From contig NZ_PKIZ01000001.1 in NCBI RefSeq assembly GCF_002847825.1, positions 187,158-237,810 on the forward strand: a stretch of DNA of 50,653 nucleotides. The letters run 5' to 3'. This DNA comes from Kytococcus schroeteri (GTDB taxonomy: Bacteria; Actinomycetota; Actinomycetes; Actinomycetales; Dermatophilaceae). A model generated the notes under the pieces. That model was not told where the DNA came from. It did not search any database and was given only the letters and a program-made list of their open reading frames with translations. Positions 36,504 through 48,942 of the stretch are shown one piece after another. The position numbers and the translations under genes were made by a program. Position 1 is the first letter of the stretch. Every line of letters starts with the position of its first letter.

Positions 36504-37475
36504 TCACTCGCGCCCCAGGTCCCGGTGCAGGGAGCGCACGGCCACCTCGCGCTCGGCCAGACGCCGCGCCAGCTCCTCGGTGATCGCCACCGAGCGGTGC
36601 TTGCCGCCGGTGCAGCCCACGGCCAGCGTGACGAAGCGGCGGTGCTCGCGGCGATAGCCCGCCACCATCGGCTCCAGCATGTCCAGCGCGCGCTCCACGA
36701 AGTCCAGCGCACCCTCCTGGGCCAGGACGAAGTCGCGCACCGGGGCCTCGGTGCCGTTGTGGGCGCGCAGCTCGGGCACCCAGTAGGGGTTGGGCAGGAA
36801 GCGCAGGTCCAGCACGATGTCGGCGTCCAGTGGCAGGCCGTACTTGAAGCCGAAGCTCATCACCGACACCCGGGGCAGGTCCTCGCCGGGCTCGACCATG
36901 CGGCCGATCTGTGCGGAGAGCTGGTGCACGTTGAGGCCGCTGGTGTCCACCACCACGTCGGCGGTGGCGCGCAGGCTGCCCAGCAGGCGGCGCTCGGCGC
37001 GGATGCCGTCGAGCAGGCGCCCCTGGCCCTGCAGCGGGTGCGGGCGGCGCACCGCCTCGTAGCGGCGCACGAGCTCGGCCTCGCTGGCGTCCAGGTAGAG
37101 CACCCACGGCTTCCAGCCGGCGGCCCGCAGCTCCTTGAGCGCCTCGGCCAGGTCCTCCACCACGGCTTCGGACGGCACCGTGCAGGCCACCGCGAGGCGG
37201 GGCGCACGGTCGGCCTCCACGCGAAGGCGGTCGGACATCGCGGCGAGGTTCCCGATGAGGGAGGGCGGCAGGTTGTCCACCACGTACCAGCCGGTGTCCT
37301 CCAGCACGTTGGTGACGGTGGTGCGCCCGGCCCCGGAGAGGCCCGTCACCACCGCGATCTCCCCCGCCTCCCCGAGGTGGGGTCCGGAGGGGGACTGCTC
37401 GGCCTGGCGCAGGAGCTCGGTCACCACGGCGGTGCGGGGGGCCTGCCACACCCCGCCGGTCGAGGAGGTCGTCAT
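36504..37475 (-). CDS. rapZ: RapZ/YvcJ family RNase adapter, nucleotide-binding
   Basis: P-loop protein of 323 residues with GLSGAGRTT (45-53), where Arg replaces the usual Lys as in other actinobacterial homologs, WYVVDNLPP, and the C-terminal GCTGGKHRSV of the family. In E. coli it directs RNase E against a small RNA; its role in actinobacteria is unclear. The ATG at 37475 follows GAGGA. It lies 19 nt after uvrC, with which it is probably co-transcribed. Confidence 0.93.
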   Translation of the reverse strand: MTTSSTGGVWQAPRTAVVTELLRQAEQSPSGPHLGEAGEIAVVTGLSGAGRTTVTNVLEDTGWYVVDNLPPSLIGNLAAMSDRLRVEADRAPRLAVACTVPSEAVVEDLAEALKELRAAGWKPWVLYLDASEAELVRRYEAVRRPHPLQGQGRLLDGIRAERRLLGSLRATADVVVDTSGLNVHQLSAQIGRMVEPGEDLPRVSVMSFGFKYGLPLDADIVLDLRFLPNPYWVPELRAHNGTEAPVRDFVLAQEGALDFVERALDMLEPMVAGYRREHRRFVTLAVGCTGGKHRSVAITEELARRLAEREVAVRSLHRDLGRE

Positions 37476-37494
37476 GGGGCCATCCTCGCAGGGT

Positions 37495-39452
37495 TCAGTC
37501 CAGCACCTCGCCGGTGGTGACGTTGACCGCCGGGGCGGCCTGCGACCCGGCCAGGTGCTCGTGCACGGTGCGCGCCAGGGCGGGCCCGATGCCGGGCACC
37601 TCCCCCAGCTCCTCGACGGTGGCGGCGCGGATCCCGCGGACGGTGCCGAAGGCCTCCAGGAGCGCCTTGCGGCGGGCCGGGCCGAGGCCGGGGACGGTGT
37701 CGAGCTCACTGGCGGTCATGGCCTTGGAGCGGCGCTGGCGGTGGAAGGTGATGGCGAAGCGGTGCGCCTCGTCGCGCAGGCGTTGGAGGAGGAAGAGCGC
37801 GTCCCCGCCGCGGGGCAGCACGAGGGGGAACTCGTCGCCCGGCACCCACACCTCCTCGAGGCGCTTGGCCAGCCCCACGACGGCCACGTCCCCGGCCCCC
37901 GCGGCGTCCAGGGCCGCCCGGGCCGCGTTCACCTGCGGCAGGCCGCCGTCCACGACGACCAGCTGCGGCGGGTAGGCGAAGCGCTTGGCGGGTCGGCCGG
38001 GGCGGCTGGTGCCGGACTGGCTGCCGCTGCTCCGGGCGTCCGGGGAGTCGGCCAGCGCGTCCCCCTCGGGGGTGGCGGTGCCGTGGCGGAAGCGGCGGGT
38101 GAGCACCTCCCCCATCGCGCGGGTGTCGTCGGCCGGCTCGCGGACGATGAAGCGGCGGTACTCGGCCTTGCGCGGCAGGCCGTCCTCGAAGACCACCATC
38201 GAGCCCACGGAGTTCTCCCCCTGCGTGTGGGAGATGTCGTAGCACTCGATGCGCAGCGGGGCCTCGGGCAGGCCGAGGGCCTCCTCGAGCTCCGCCAGCG
38301 CCGCCGACCGGGCCGTGAGGTCCCCGGCGCGGGTCATCTTGTGGCGGGCCAGGGACTCCTCGGCGTTGCGGATGACGGTGCGCAGCAGAGTGGCCTTGTC
38401 GCCCCGTTCGGGGGTGCGGATGGTGACCGCGGACCCCCGCATGCCTGACAGCCACTCGGTGAGCACCTCGTGGTCGGTCGGGTCGGTGGAGACGAGCACC
38501 TCCCGGGGGATGTCCTCCTCGCCCGTGCCGTAGAACTGGCGCAGCAGGTGCTCGATGGCCTCGGCGGTGGGGTGCTCCTCCTTGTCCACGACCCACCCGC
38601 GCTGGCCCCGGATGCGCCCGCCGCGCACGTGGAAGACCTGGACGGCGGCCTCGAGCTCGTCGTCGGCGATGCCGAACAGGTCGGCGTCCACGGACTCGTT
38701 GAAGACCACCGCGGACTTCTCGAGCACCTTCTCCAGGGCGCCGAGGTCGTCGCGGAGCCGGGCGGCGTTCTCGAAGTCCAGGTCGGCGGCGGCCTGCTGC
38801 ATGCGCTCGGTGATCTGCCGGACGAAGCCGGCGGTCTCGCCGTTCATGAAGCGGCAGAAGTCGTCCACGAGGGCACGGTGGTCCTCGGGGCTGATGGCCC
38901 CGGTGCACGGCGCCGAGCACTTGTCGATGTAGCCGAGGAGGCAGGGGCGCCCCGACACCTGCGCCCGGTGGTAGACGCCCTTGCTGCAGGTGCGGATGGG
39001 GAACACACGGGTGGCCAGGTCCAGCACCTCGCGGATGGCCCAGGCCTGCGCGAACGGGCCGTAGTAGCGGTTGCCCTTCCGCTTGGCGCCGCGCATCACC
39101 ATGGCGCGCGGCACCTCCTCGGACCAGGTGACCGCCAGGTAGGGGTACGACTTGTCGTCGCGGTACTTGACGTTGAAGCGCGGGTCGAACTCCTTGATCC
39201 AGGCGTACTCCAGCTGGAGCGCCTCGACCTCGGTGTTCACCACCGTCCACTCGACCGACGCGCCGGTGCGCACCATCTGCCGGGTGCGGGGGTGGAGCTG
39301 GGCTGGGTTCTGGAAGTACGAGCTGAGCCGCGGGCGCAGCGACTTGGCCTTGCCCACGTAGATGACCCGCCCGTGGACGTCGCGGAAGCGGTACACCCCC
39401 GGGGAGGTGGGGATCTCCCCGGGGCGGGGACGGTAGCTGGCGGGGTCCGCCA

Positions 39453-39453
<1 letters not shown>
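37495..39453 (-). CDS. uvrC: UvrC excinuclease subunit
   Basis: Cuts on both sides of DNA damage in nucleotide excision repair. The 652 residues contain an N-terminal GIY-YIG nuclease (GVYRF ... [18 protein letters not shown]), a Cys-rich stretch with [13 protein letters not shown], a UVR motif for UvrB contact, an RNase-H-like domain ([10 protein letters not shown]) and C-terminal helix-hairpin-helices. The ATG overlaps the uvrA stop by one base, so it shares the uvrA promoter. Confidence 0.97.
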
Positions 39454-42356
<2,903 letters not shown>

Positions 42357-42451
42357 GCGCTGGTCCTCACTCGGTCGACACGGGGTCTGGGGGCGCCGCG
42401 CACCGCAGGGGTCGGTGGGGCGCACGACCGGCGCCGCCGGTCACGGCCGCC

Positions 42452-42474
42452 AGTCTAGGAACGACCACCGACAA
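42452..42474 (-). promoter_or_regulatory. LexA-independent DNA-damage promoter (PafBC type) of uvrA-uvrC
   Basis: On the minus strand TTGTCGGTG (42474-42466), 8 nt, then TAGACT (42457-42452). This equals the actinobacterial RecA-independent damage promoter TTGTCRGTG-N8-TANNNT. The expected start near 42445 gives a leader of about 90 nt. The rest of 42357-42522 holds the divergent EamA promoter only. Confidence 0.85.
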
Positions 42475-42510
42475 CCTCCCCACGCGCGCCACCATTCCCC
42501 TGGCGCTCCC

Positions 42511-42516
42511 TAGACT
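42511..42516 (+). promoter_or_regulatory. Putative -10 box (TAGACT), leaderless EamA gene
   Basis: TAGACT is followed by 6 nt and the ATG at 42523; no ribosome binding site precedes the ATG. Confidence 0.5.
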
Positions 42517-42522
42517 CCCGCC

Positions 42523-43431
42523 ATGTCCCTCCCCCGTACGGCCCGCACCGGGTCCGACCTCGGCCCGGTGGGGATGGTGCTGGCGGCCGTGGTGAGCGTG
42601 CAGGTCGGTGGGGCGTTCGCGGCCACCCTGCTGCCCACCGTCGGCGTCGTCGGCACCACCGCCCTGCGGCTCACCCTCGCCGGGTTGCTGCTCGTGGCCG
42701 CGGCCCGTCCCACGCTGCGTGGCCGCTCGGCCGCGGACTGGCGGGCCGTGGCCGCCTTCGCCGTGGCCATGACGGCGATGAACCTCTTCTTCTACGCCTC
42801 GCTGGACCGCCTGCCCATCGGCGTGGCCGTCACCATCGAGTTCACCGGTCCGCTGGTGATGTCCGCCGTGCTCTCCCGCACCCGCCGGGACCTGCTCGCC
42901 GTCGCCGCCGCGGCCACGGGCGTTGTCCTCGTGAGCGGCGCGTGGGCGGTCGTCGCAGGTGGGCAGGGGGTGGACCCCCTCGGTGCCCTGCTGGCGGCGC
43001 TGGCCGGCGCCTGCTGGTGCGGCTACATCCTCACCAGCGCGCGCGTGGGCCGACACTTCACCGGGCTCGACGGGGTCGCCCTGGCGATGGTGCTGGGCGC
43101 CCTGGTGCTCGCCCCGGCCGGCATCGCGACCGCCGGGAGCACCCTGCTCGACCCCCACGTGCTCCTCGTGGGGCTGGGGGTGTCGCTGGCATCCTCGGCC
43201 GTCCCCTACAGCCTCGAGCTGGTGGCCCTGCGCCGGTTGGCCCCCGGCGTGTTCGGCGTGCTCCTGAGCCTGGAGCCGGCCGCCGCGGCCGCAGCCGGTG
43301 CGGTCGTGCTCGGCCAGGGGCTCCGCGGGCCGCAGCTGCTCGGCATCGCGCTGGTGGTGGCGGCCAGCATCATCGTGATGTCCCGGCCACGACGAGGCGC
43401 CCGGCCCGCCGGAGCGGAACCGGGCGCCTGA
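42523..43431 (+). CDS. EamA/DMT family exporter (RhtA-like)
   Basis: A 302-residue membrane protein with ten predicted hydrophobic helices in two EamA repeats. The FTGPLVMSAVLSRTRRD turn in the first half and LSLEPAAAAAAG in the second resemble RhtA, the homoserine/threonine exporter. The real substrate is not known. The ATG follows a -10 box by 6 nt. Divergent from uvrA and convergent with terC. Confidence 0.88.
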   Translation: MSLPRTARTGSDLGPVGMVLAAVVSVQVGGAFAATLLPTVGVVGTTALRLTLAGLLLVAAARPTLRGRSAADWRAVAAFAVAMTAMNLFFYASLDRLPIGVAVTIEFTGPLVMSAVLSRTRRDLLAVAAAATGVVLVSGAWAVVAGGQGVDPLGALLAALAGACWCGYILTSARVGRHFTGLDGVALAMVLGALVLAPAGIATAGSTLLDPHVLLVGLGVSLASSAVPYSLELVALRRLAPGVFGVLLSLEPAAAAAAGAVVLGQGLRGPQLLGIALVVAASIIVMSRPRRGARPAGAEPGA

Positions 43432-43444
43432 GGCGACCAGCGGA

Positions 43445-44497
43445 TCAGTTGTCGCGGTTGATCGGCACCTTCTTGCCGTCCAGGATCATGTACTCCTGAT
43501 CCGGTTCCTCCGCCTTGCGGCGGTCCTTGCTGGACTTGATGAGGCTGGCGATCGTCGTCACGCCGAGGATGAGCACGATGGCGCCCAGCGACACGAGGAT
43601 CGGGATGTCCGGGGCCCAGGCGATGTGCTCCCCACCGTTGATGAAGGGCAGCTCGTTCTCGTGCATCGCGTGGAGGATGAGCTTGACACCGATGAAGGCC
43701 AGCAGCACCGAGAGGCCGATGCCCAGGTAGACCAGGCGCTGCAGCAGGTCACCGAGCAGGAAGAACAGCTGGCGCAGACCCATCAGCGCGAAGATGTTGG
43801 CCATGAGCACCAGGTAGGGCTCCTGGGTGAGGCCGAAGATGGCCGGGATGGAGTCCAGCGCGAACAGCAGGTCGGTGGAGCCCAGCGCGATGACGGTGAT
43901 GAACATCGGCGTGATGAGCTTCTTGCCGTCGATCCGGGCGAGGAAGTGGGTGCCGTGCTCCCACGAGTCGGTGGCCGGGAAACGGTTCTTGACGAAGGTG
44001 ATGAACGCGTTCTCCTCGAACTCGTCCTCGTCCTCGTCGTTGATCGACTCCAGGAAGAGCTTGACGGCGGTGTAGATGAGGAAGGCACCGAAGAGGTAGA
44101 AGATCCACGAGAACGCGTTGATCGCGGTGGCCCCCACGGCGATGAAGATCGCGCGCAGCACCAGGGCGATGATGATGCCCCACAGCAGGGCGTCCTGCTG
44201 GTACTTCCGCGGCACCCCAAACTTGCTCATGATGATGAGGAAGATGAAGAGGTTGTCGATGCTCAGCGAGTACTCGGTGAGCCAGCCGGCGAAGAACTCG
44301 GTGCCGTACTGGTGGCCGGCGAGCACCCAGACGCCGATGCCGAAGAGGACGGCGGCGCTGACGTAGACGGTCAGGAACCCGGTGGTCTCCTTGCGGGAGG
44401 GCACGTGGGGGTTGCGCATCGCCCACCAGACGTCGAAGGCGAGGACGCCCAGGGTGACGACGAGGCTGACGATCCAGACCCAGAGGGGAACTGTCAT
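43445..44497 (-). CDS. TerC family membrane protein (probable Mn2+ exporter)
   Basis: A 350-residue integral membrane protein with about nine helices. Conserved acidic residues within helices, SLSIDNLFIF and FALDSIPAIFG, are the metal-site marks of TerC/Alx proteins. A charged loop (NDEDEDEFEEN) lies between the two halves. Family members export manganese, in some cases to metallate secreted enzymes. The ATG at 44497 is chosen over an upstream in-frame start because GGAAGG precedes it. A manganese-riboswitch-like leader lies directly upstream, which supports a manganese role. Confidence 0.9.
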   Translation of the reverse strand: MTVPLWVWIVSLVVTLGVLAFDVWWAMRNPHVPSRKETTGFLTVYVSAAVLFGIGVWVLAGHQYGTEFFAGWLTEYSLSIDNLFIFLIIMSKFGVPRKYQQDALLWGIIIALVLRAIFIAVGATAINAFSWIFYLFGAFLIYTAVKLFLESINDEDEDEFEENAFITFVKNRFPATDSWEHGTHFLARIDGKKLITPMFITVIALGSTDLLFALDSIPAIFGLTQEPYLVLMANIFALMGLRQLFFLLGDLLQRLVYLGIGLSVLLAFIGVKLILHAMHENELPFINGGEHIAWAPDIPILVSLGAIVLILGVTTIASLIKSSKDRRKAEEPDQEYMILDGKKVPINRDN

Positions 44498-44544
44498 GGG
44501 AGGGGAACCTTCCGTTGCGGCCACCGGGGTGGCACGTGGTCACG

Positions 44545-44667
44545 GGCCGGAGGTCTCTCCCACCTCGGGTGGGCCGAACTCCCGGAAGCGCCGGTCGTTG
44601 GGGCCTGGCGGCCGCACCCGGGCTTCGTGATGACGAGAGCTCACGCGGGGATACTCCCCTCCGTCGA
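44545..44667 (-). ncRNA. yybP-ykoY (Mn2+) riboswitch-like leader of terC
   Basis: The minus-strand RNA shows the two conserved loops of this family: GGGGAGUA right after CGGAGG (44663-44658), and GAGAGACC running into CCUCCG (44553-44548). CGGAGG and CCUCCG pair as the closing stem P1. A GUCAUCA segment in the middle matches the conserved GUCA-CA part. A TAAGAT -10 box sits 7 nt before the element, and terC starts about 50 nt after it. Manganese would be expected to switch terC on. Confidence 0.78.
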
Positions 44668-44673
44668 GGGGTC

Positions 44674-44679
44674 ATCTTA
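44674..44679 (-). promoter_or_regulatory. Putative -10 box (TAAGAT) of terC leader RNA
   Basis: TAAGAT on the minus strand ends 6 nt before the riboswitch-like element, so the RNA would begin near 44667. It lies in the short gap after the end of uvrB. Confidence 0.45.
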
Positions 44680-44707
44680 CGGGGTGGCCGCCTCGGTGGG
44701 GGTGAGG

Positions 44708-46819
44708 TCAGCCGGTGGCGCGCTCCATCTGCCGCAGCTCCTTGCGCAGCTCGGCGATCTCGTCACGCAGCCGCCCTGCCAGCTCGAACTGCAGCTGCTC
44801 GGCCGCCGAGTGCATCTGGTCGGTGAGCTGGGCGATGAGTTCGGCCAGTTCGGCCTTGGGCATGTCCGTGGGGCGCTCCCCGGTGGCCACCGAGAGGTCC
44901 GCGGTCACGTCGGCGTCGGCCGCGGCACCCCGCCGGCCCGTGGGGCGGCCGGGATCGGTGACGCCCTCGTAGGTGCTGGCCACGCCCTGCATCTCGGCGA
45001 GCATCTCGGTGATGTCGCCGATCTTCTTGCGCAGCGGGGTGGGGTCGATGCCGTGCTCGGTGTTGTGCGCGATCTGCTTGGCGCGGCGCCGGTTGGTCTC
45101 GTCGATGGCGTACTGCATCGACTCGGTGATGGTGTCGGCGTACATGTGCACCTGGCCCGACACGTTGCGGGCCGCACGGCCGATGGTCTGGATGAGCGAC
45201 CGGTTGGACCGCAGGAAGCCCTGCTTGTCGGCATCGAGGATGCTCACGAGAGACACCTCGGGGAGGTCGAGGCCCTCGCGCAGCAGGTTGATACCCACCA
45301 GGACGTCGTACTCGCCCAGGCGCAGCTCCTTGAGCAGCTCGATGCGCCGCAGCGTGTCCACTTCGCTGTGCAGGTAGCGCACCCGCACCTGGCGCTCCAG
45401 CAGGTAGTCGGTGAGGTCCTCGGCCATCTTCTTGGTGAGGGTCGTGACCAGGACGCGCTCGTCGCGCTCGGCCCGCTCGCGGATCTCGGCCAGCAGGTCG
45501 TCGATCTGCCCCTTGGTGGGCTTCACCACGATCTCCGGGTCCACCAGACCGGTGGGGCGGATGATCTGCTCCACGTAGCCGTCGGACTTGGCGAGCTCGT
45601 AGTCGCCCGGCGTCGCCGAGAGGTACACCGTCTGCCCGATGCGCTCGAGGAACTCCTCCCACTTCAGCGGGCGGTTGTCCATGGCGCTGGGCAGGCGGAA
45701 GCCGTGGTCCACCAGCGTGCGCTTGCGCGACATGTCCCCCTCGAACATGGCGCCGATCTGCGGCACGGTCACGTGGGACTCGTCGAGCACCAGGAGGAAG
45801 TCCTCCGGGAAGTAGTCGAGCAGGCAGTTCGGCGCCGATCCGGGCTCGCGGCCGTCGATGTGCAGCGAGTAGTTCTCGATGCCGTTGCAGCTGCCCATCT
45901 CGCGCATCATCTCGACGTCGTAGGTGGTGCGCATGCGCAGGCGCTGGGCCTCCAGGAGCTTGCCCTGCTGCTCGAAGCGCGCCAGCTGCCCCTCCAGCTC
46001 GTGCTCGATGCCGGAGATGGCCCGCTCCATGCGCTCCGGCCCGGCCACGTAGTGGGTGGCCGGGAAGATGTACATCTCCTCCTCGTCGCGCACCACCTCG
46101 CCGGTGAGCGGGTTGAGGGTGGCGATGGCGTCGATCTCGTCACCGAAGAACTCGATGCGCACGGCGAGCTCCTCGTACATCGGGATGATCTCCACCGTGT
46201 CCCCCCGCACCCGGAAGGTGCCGCGCTGGAAGGCCATGTCGTTGCGCGAGTACTGCATGGTGACGAACTTGCGCAGCAGCTCCTCGCGGTCCATCTCCTG
46301 GCCCACCGTGAGGCGCACCATGCGGTCCACGTACTCCTGCGGCGTGCCCAGGCCGTAGATGCAGGACACCGAGGCCACCACCACCACGTCACGCCGGGTG
46401 AGCAGCGAGTTGGTGGCGCTGTGGCGCAGCCGCTCCACCTCCTCGTTGATGGAGGAGTCCTTCTCGATGTAGGTGTCCGTCTGCGGGACGTACGCCTCCG
46501 GCTGGTAGTAGTCGTAGTAGGAGACGAAGTACTCCACCGCGTTGTGCGGGAGCAGCTCGCGGAACTCGTTGGCCAGCTGCGCGGCGAGCGTCTTGTTGGG
46601 CGCCATCACCAGCGTGGGCCGCTGCAGCTTCTCGATCATCCACGCGGTGGTGGCCGACTTGCCGGTACCGGTGGCACCCAGGAGCACCACGTCCTTCTCC
46701 CCCGCCTGGATGCGGCGCGTGAGGTCCGCGATGGCGGTCGGCTGGTCGCCGGCGGGCTGGTACTCCGAGACCACCTCGAAGGGGGCGACGCTGCGTTGGA
46801 GGTCCGTGACGGGGCGCAT
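44708..46819 (-). CDS. uvrB: UvrB excinuclease subunit
   Basis: Helicase-like subunit that verifies damage and positions UvrC. The 703 residues contain Walker A GATGTGKS (48-55), the beta-hairpin segment [27 protein letters not shown] as the DEAD-like box, helicase motifs through TIGRAARN, and a C-terminal UVR helix pair. The ATG lies 6 nt after a -10 box of a PafBC-type promoter, so it is leaderless and damage-inducible. Confidence 0.97.
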   Translation of the reverse strand: MRPVTDLQRSVAPFEVVSEYQPAGDQPTAIADLTRRIQAGEKDVVLLGATGTGKSATTAWMIEKLQRPTLVMAPNKTLAAQLANEFRELLPHNAVEYFVSYYDYYQPEAYVPQTDTYIEKDSSINEEVERLRHSATNSLLTRRDVVVVASVSCIYGLGTPQEYVDRMVRLTVGQEMDREELLRKFVTMQYSRNDMAFQRGTFRVRGDTVEIIPMYEELAVRIEFFGDEIDAIATLNPLTGEVVRDEEEMYIFPATHYVAGPERMERAISGIEHELEGQLARFEQQGKLLEAQRLRMRTTYDVEMMREMGSCNGIENYSLHIDGREPGSAPNCLLDYFPEDFLLVLDESHVTVPQIGAMFEGDMSRKRTLVDHGFRLPSAMDNRPLKWEEFLERIGQTVYLSATPGDYELAKSDGYVEQIIRPTGLVDPEIVVKPTKGQIDDLLAEIRERAERDERVLVTTLTKKMAEDLTDYLLERQVRVRYLHSEVDTLRRIELLKELRLGEYDVLVGINLLREGLDLPEVSLVSILDADKQGFLRSNRSLIQTIGRAARNVSGQVHMYADTITESMQYAIDETNRRRAKQIAHNTEHGIDPTPLRKKIGDITEMLAEMQGVASTYEGVTDPGRPTGRRGAAADADVTADLSVATGERPTDMPKAELAELIAQLTDQMHSAAEQLQFELAGRLRDEIAELRKELRQMERATG

Positions 46820-46825
46820 GGTTCA

Positions 46826-46848
46826 ACGGTAGACGGGGCCACCGACAA
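46826..46848 (-). promoter_or_regulatory. LexA-independent DNA-damage promoter (PafBC type) of uvrB
   Basis: On the minus strand TTGTCGGTG (46848-46840), 8 nt, then TACCGT (46831-46826), 6 nt before the ATG. The nonamer and three flanking bases on its 5' side are the same as at uvrA (GGAGGTTGTCGGTGG). Confidence 0.85.
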
Positions 46849-47025
46849 CCTCCCGCCGAGCCGTGAGACCCATCACCCGACGCCCCGAGGATTTGGCTGG
46901 TCCATCACCGTGTGTTTCCCTCGAGGGCTGCCGATACGGTCGGGAGCGGCCATGGGCCGGCGTCGAGCCCCGGCCCCGCCCCCCCCCATCGGCCACCGAT
47001 CGCACACCCCGTCGAGAGGACACCC

Positions 47026-48840
47026 ATGACCTTCGCACCGCCCGGTGTGAGCGCCGAGAAGCAGCGACGGCGCGAGCACATCAAGACCGCCAGCGACGTC
47101 CCCGAGCCCGACGGGTCGATGGACAAGGGCGTGTTCTGGCCCGCCGCCCTGCTCGCCGTCGGCTTCGTGGCCGCCACCGCCCTCTTCCCCGACACCGTCA
47201 GCGAGACCATCTCGAAGGCCAACACCTGGGTGACGGGCAGCTTCGGCTGGTTCTACATCCTGTCGGCCACCGCCCTGGTCTTCTTCGCCATCTGGATCAG
47301 CGTCTCGCGCCTCGGATCCACCACCCTGGGCCCGGACGACGAGGAGCCCGAGTTCAGCCTCGTCTCCTGGTTCGCGATGCTGTTCAGTGCCGGCATGGGC
47401 ATCGGCCTGATGTTCTTCGGCGTGGCCGAGCCGCTCTTCCACTTCGCGACCCCGCGCCCCGAGGTGGCCCCGCCGGACCTCGGTGAGCACGGTGGCGCGG
47501 TGGCCCCGGAGACCGCCGAGGCCGCCCGTGAGGCCATGACCACGACCTTCCTGCACTGGGGCCTGCACCCCTGGGCCGTCTACGCGGTGATGGGTCTGGG
47601 CATCGCCTACGCCATCCACCGCCGCAACCGCCCGGTGTCCGTCCGCTGGGCGCTGGAGCCGCTGCTGGGCGACAAGGTCAAGGGCTCGGCCGGCGACCTC
47701 ATCGACATGGTGGCCATCATCGGCACGCTGTTCGGTGTGGCCACCTCGCTGGGTCTGGGCGTGGCGCAGGTCGCCGCCGGCATGGAGCACCTGGGCCTGG
47801 TGGACGACGCCGACGACAAGGCGCTGCAGGTCGGCATCATCGCCGTGGTGACCGCCCTGGCCACACTCTCGGTGGCCTCCGGCATCGGCAAGGGCATCCG
47901 CTATCTGAGCAATCTCAACCTCGGCCTGGCCGTGCTGCTGCTCTTCTGCGTGCTCTTCCTCGGCCCGACGCTGTTCATCATGCGGGACTTCGTGTTCTCC
48001 ATCGGGCAGTACCTCAACGACTTCTTCCACCTGTCGACGCTGACCATGCCCTTCCGCGGCGAGGCCACCGACACCTGGCTCGGCTCCTGGACCCTCTTCT
48101 ACTGGGGCTGGTGGATCAGCTGGTCGCCCTTCGTGGGCATCTTCATCGCCCGCATCTCCCGCGGCCGCACCGTCTCGGAGTTCATGGCCGGCGTGCTGCT
48201 GGTGCCTGCCCTCCTGAGCTTCTTCTGGTTCTCGGTCATGGGTGGCACGGCACTGCACCGCGAGATCTTCGGCGCCGGCGGCCTCATCGGCAAGGAGGGG
48301 GCGGTGGACACCAACACCGCGCTGTTCCAGATGCTGGAGGCCCTGCCCGGCGGCGCGATCCTGGCGGGTATCGCCCTCCTCATGGTGGTCATCTTCTTCG
48401 TGACCAGCTCTGACTCGGGCTCCTTCGTCATGGACATGCTGGCCACGGGTGGTTCGGCCACCCCGCCGGTGTGGAGCCGCGTGTTCTGGTCGGTGGCCAC
48501 CGGCGCCATCGCCGCCATCCTCATCCTGTCCACGGCGGTCCCGGCCGACGCGCTGACCGCCTTGCAGACGCTGTCCATCCTCAGCGCCCTGCCGGTGGTC
48601 TTCCTGCTCATGGCCATCGCGTGGGCGGTGACCCGGGCCCTCTCGGCCGAATACCACCGCGACCGTCGCCTTGAGCACCAGCTGCTCCACGAGGCGCTGG
48701 TGCGCGACTCCGTGGAGGCCACCGTGGAGACCCTGGCCAGCGGCGAGCCGCGGCCGCGCACCGAGGCGTCCCTGGTGGGCCGGGGCGGTCCCTGGCGGGT
48801 GACGCGCGAGGACCGCGGGGACGGCGCGACGGGCGCCTGA
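47026..48840 (+). CDS. BCCT family transporter (betaine/choline/carnitine type)
   Basis: Twelve-helix secondary transporter, 604 residues, for compatible solutes such as glycine betaine or choline. Hallmarks: the GMGIGLMFFGVAEPLFHF stretch with the glycine-rich helix, FLHWGLHPWAVYA, and the family signature GSWTLFYWGWWISWSPFVG with the aromatic binding box. The C-terminal tail (about 70 residues) is charged and may sense osmotic stress, as in BetP. The ATG at 47026 follows GAGAGGA. Regulation is unknown; the 206-nt gap to divergent uvrB shows no repeat. Confidence 0.92.
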   Translation: MTFAPPGVSAEKQRRREHIKTASDVPEPDGSMDKGVFWPAALLAVGFVAATALFPDTVSETISKANTWVTGSFGWFYILSATALVFFAIWISVSRLGSTTLGPDDEEPEFSLVSWFAMLFSAGMGIGLMFFGVAEPLFHFATPRPEVAPPDLGEHGGAVAPETAEAAREAMTTTFLHWGLHPWAVYAVMGLGIAYAIHRRNRPVSVRWALEPLLGDKVKGSAGDLIDMVAIIGTLFGVATSLGLGVAQVAAGMEHLGLVDDADDKALQVGIIAVVTALATLSVASGIGKGIRYLSNLNLGLAVLLLFCVLFLGPTLFIMRDFVFSIGQYLNDFFHLSTLTMPFRGEATDTWLGSWTLFYWGWWISWSPFVGIFIARISRGRTVSEFMAGVLLVPALLSFFWFSVMGGTALHREIFGAGGLIGKEGAVDTNTALFQMLEALPGGAILAGIALLMVVIFFVTSSDSGSFVMDMLATGGSATPPVWSRVFWSVATGAIAAILILSTAVPADALTALQTLSILSALPVVFLLMAIAWAVTRALSAEYHRDRRLEHQLLHEALVRDSVEATVETLASGEPRPRTEASLVGRGGPWRVTREDRGDGATGA

Positions 48841-48855
48841 CCTCCCCCGGTCGCA

Positions 48856-48891
48856 CGAGGCCCCCGGCACCTGCTGGTGCCGGGGGCCTCG
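48856..48891. terminator. 16-bp perfect terminator hairpin
   Basis: CGAGGCCCCCGGCACC (48856-48871) pairs exactly with 48876-48891 around the loop TGCT, 15 nt after the BCCT stop and before the end of convergent coaE. Flanking GCA/TGC bases extend it with a one-base interruption. Probably bidirectional. Confidence 0.75.
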
Positions 48892-48942
48892 TCGTGCGCC
48901 CGGCATCGGGCAGACGGAGCCGGACGGTCGGTGCCGGGCGCC

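Noticed and set aside
42357..42522. LexA (SOS) box at uvrA
   Set aside because: No GAAC-N4-GTTC palindrome is present; the PafBC-type promoter explains the region better.
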